From assembly GCF_017591425.1 (NCBI RefSeq), contig NW_024467120.1, positions 1,054,001 to 1,118,000 of the forward strand: 64,000 nucleotides of DNA. The letters are read 5' to 3'. The notes below the pieces were generated by a model. It was not told where the DNA came from and searched no databases. It saw only the letters and a list, made by a program, of their open reading frames with translations. Positions within the stretch are counted from its first letter, which is position 1. The number at the start of each line of letters is the position of its first letter. The DNA is from Ochotona curzoniae (lineage: Eukaryota > Chordata > Mammalia > Lagomorpha > Ochotonidae). Shown in pieces: positions 61,805 through 64,000 of the stretch. The position numbers were made by a program, and so were the translations under genes.

Positions 61805-62095
61805 AGTGTTTAGCTGAGAATTCAGGCCACTGGTTAAGGTGCCTGCATCCCACCTTAGAGGGCATGGGCTTAATATTTGGCACTGGCTCCTGACTCCCAC
61901 TTGCTATTAATGTACACCCTGGGAGTCATCAATGATGGTTCCAGTAATCAGACTCCTTCTACCCATGCAGGAAACTTGGATTAGATACCCAACCAAGTCA
62001 ATACGGTTACTGTAATACTTAAGGAATAAACTAGTGGATGAGAGCTTCATCTTCTCTTTGTCTCTGGCCCTCAAATAAATAAAAATTTTAAAAAG
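61805..62095 (+). mobile_element. old C-repeat SINE
   Basis: GCCACTGGTTAAGGTGCCTG head, TGGATGAGAGCTTCATCTTC and CCTCAAATAAATAAAAATTT. Confidence 0.65.
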
Positions 62096-62149
62096 CTGTA
62101 ATAATCAATTATTTAAGCTTCTACTTTAGAAAAATTAAGAAACAAAGGG

Positions 62150-62435
62150 GTCAACATTGTGACTTATCAAATCCTCTATCCTTTGGTGTCAGCATTTCAA
62201 AAGGGCACTGGTTCATGTCCCAGCTGCTCCACTTCTGATCCAGCTCTCTCTTAGTGATCAGGGAAAGCAGCAGAGAACAGCCCATCCTTCGGGGCCTGCA
62301 CCCACTTGAGACCCAGAAGCTCCGGGCTCCCAGCTTTGGATCAGCTCAGTTCATTATGGGAGTGAACCAGTGAACATTCTCGCCTTCTCTCTTTAAAAAT
62401 CTGCCTTTCAAATGAAAATGATTTTTTAAAAAAAT
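62150..62435 (+). mobile_element. old C-repeat SINE
   Basis: GGGTCAACATTGTGACTTATC head, TGCTCCACTTCTGATCCAGC and CTGCCTTTCAAATGAAAATG. Confidence 0.7.
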
Positions 62436-62864
62436 CCCCATGCCCACCAGTTGAGGTGGGATCCTGAGGCCTCTCCAGTCGACAGTGGACCTACCACCAG
62501 CCTGTCTCACCAGCCCAGCCAGGTAGGCTGTGACAAGAACCCTAATGCTCAAGACATCATTTGTTGATTTCTTTTGCCCTGCTTTGCTTTGCCCTGCCCA
62601 GACATAGCTCACAATGTTAGGGTCCCACATGTGGGCTCCTGCTCCACCTCCCTGACTGGTGCCCTCAGAAGTTTCCCACAGGGTACCTGGTGCTCTCATA
62701 ACCCCACAGCTTTGTAGTTTTACCCAGGAAAGCAAATGATTTGAGGTGTTAGAGCCAAAAACTATCTCAACCTACTCTCAAACTTTAAATAGGTAAGAAG
62801 TCCAGCTCCCTGGCGTGAAGCTGGGTGTGGAATGCAAGTGCCTAGTGGAAAAAAAAAATCAAGC

Positions 62865-64000
62865 AGCTAAATAAGTGGAGGATAATCCATGTTCCCAGAT
62901 GAGATGACTGAATGTTGTCAGTTCTTTCCAACTTGATGAAAAGATCATCAAAATCCACTGAAATTGTCCTATGGGTATCATTAACCTGATTCAAAAGTTA
63001 ATGCGGAAAAGGTAAAACATCCAGAACACATGCAATATTACAAAAAAGAACAAAGACTGTCCAACTTCAAGATGTACTTTTTAAAAAACAGCAACTCCCT
63101 TTTGAGGAAAAATAAAATCTAACAGCCATCTGACTGGTTTGTGAAAGTCCACTCCTATATTCTAGTACATTGGATATTCTTAGGTGAATAATTTTTTCAG
63201 AGACAGAAGACAGAACAAATCAATCAACCACCTCAGCTATATGTTGGCAGTGAAAAACTGGGCAAACGGTGACTCTGGGATGGACTATGTCAATCAGTGG
63301 ATTCTTCAACAACCTCATCGTGCTTGGAGTGGCAAGACTGGCAGCGATTCATAACTGGTGAACTATCAAAACTACTTGAGCAAGAATCTCGGAGCATGCC
63401 CCACATCTGGGACCTGGGGTGGGGCTTCCCCCGCAATACCCTCCTTTACCTCAGATACATGAAGGAAACAATATGGAAATAATAGTCTTACCCAGATCCC
63501 TATAGCCCGTGAACCTTTTTACCCTAATTAACTATGTAAAGATTGTAAAAAAAAAAAATAATAAAAAGAATAATTCTTGCAGTGTTTATTAGTAAAAGTT
63601 TGTATGTACATCCCTCTCCACCATAAGACACACTATAAAGCTATACAGTATTAATGCAGCAAATGACAAATCAATGAAACAGAACAGAGCCCAGAGACAG
63701 AAAAAAATAAGTCAACTCGCACTTGATAAAAAAAGAAACAGAGCAATCAACGTAGAAAATAGTCTTTCCAACAAATAAGTCTTTCTTACAGTGCTAGAAC
63801 TCAACATCACACACAGAAAAATGAGTCCAGATATAAGCTTCACACCTTCCAGAAAAATCAACTCAAAATAAAGCACAGACTTAAATGTAAAATACAAAGA
63901 TACAAAACATAAAGAAAATACAGGAAAATCCAGATAACTTTATGTTCAGCAACTTTTTAAGTACAAATCTAGAAGAAAATCTTTGAAAGGAAAATACTTA
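62865..64000 (+). mobile_element. degraded L1 ORF2 3' part, running off the window
   Basis: Two L1 segments (about 62865-63180 and 63570-64000) flank the family X copy at 63190. The right-hand part contains GAAACAGAACAGAGCCCAGA and AAAGCACAGACTTAAATGTA, matching the C-terminal region of L1 ORF2 in the right order. Broken by many indels. Confidence 0.7.
63190..63560 (+). mobile_element. dispersed GC-rich repeat family X, copy 5 (3' end only)
   Basis: A 5'-truncated copy showing GAACTATCAAAACTACTTGA, CTCGGAGCATGCCCCACATC, a shortened CT-rich part and a TAACTATGTAAAGATTGTAAAA tail. It sits between two segments of the old L1 at 62865-64000. Confidence 0.65.

Noticed and set aside
57467..64000. 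The remaining 5' exons of RANBP9.
   Set aside because: I looked on the minus strand for the expected SPRY start (KFSYIGLSQNNLRVHYKG, ASVRATHPIPAACGIYYF) and found no match; they should lie beyond the window.

Overview
The window is a piece of lagomorph nuclear genome, most likely a pika (Ochotona). The evidence is the very dense tRNA-derived C-repeat SINEs. The young copies carry a GTGGCCTAGTGGCTAAAG head, a CTGGGATCCCATATGGG box and an AATAAATAAATCTTTAAAA tail, which I recall as pika-like rather than rabbit-like. There is no prokaryotic gene, operon, CRISPR array or autonomous virus. Nearly all short open frames are chance frames in SINEs, L1 remnants or a GC-rich minisatellite.

Three genes are supported, in the order and orientation I recall from human 6p23. 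(1) The last coding exon of SIRT5 (+, 7691-7766), with its 3' UTR and a poly(A) signal near 8147. (2) A complete NOL7 gene (+, coding span 10362-14511, eight exons, 258 codons plus stop), starting in a CpG-rich block. (3) The 3' two thirds of RANBP9 (-, coding span 16025-57466, twelve exons, about 500 codons). Exon phases fit at every junction. The first RANBP9 exons must lie beyond position 64000, and the other SIRT5 exons before position 1. NOL7 and RANBP9 converge tail to tail, with candidate 3' ends only about 100 bases apart.

Layout: 1-7690 is a SIRT5 intron full of SINEs, with one copy of a GC-rich dispersed repeat. 7691-8165 is the SIRT5 terminal exon. 8170-10361 is intergenic DNA and the NOL7 promoter region. 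10362-15100 is NOL7, whose second intron is largely a 28-bp G-rich minisatellite. 15219-57466 is RANBP9, in large AT-rich introns packed with SINEs, L1 fragments and old MIRs. 57467-64000 is a further RANBP9 intron containing a shredded L1 in the + orientation.

The three genes are ordinary housekeeping genes: a mitochondrial desuccinylase, a nucleolar protein, and a scaffold of the CTLH E3 ligase. Nothing suggests that they act as a system. The unusual material is in the repeats: a SINE / L1-ORF1 / SINE chimera flanked by one target-site duplication, a tailless 5'-half tRNA-Ile retropseudogene with perfect 14-bp duplications, a dispersed family with internal tandem subrepeats (five copies, all in the + orientation), and the NOL7 minisatellite with a higher-order repeat. 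Statements about human proteins and repeat consensus sequences come from memory, not from a search.
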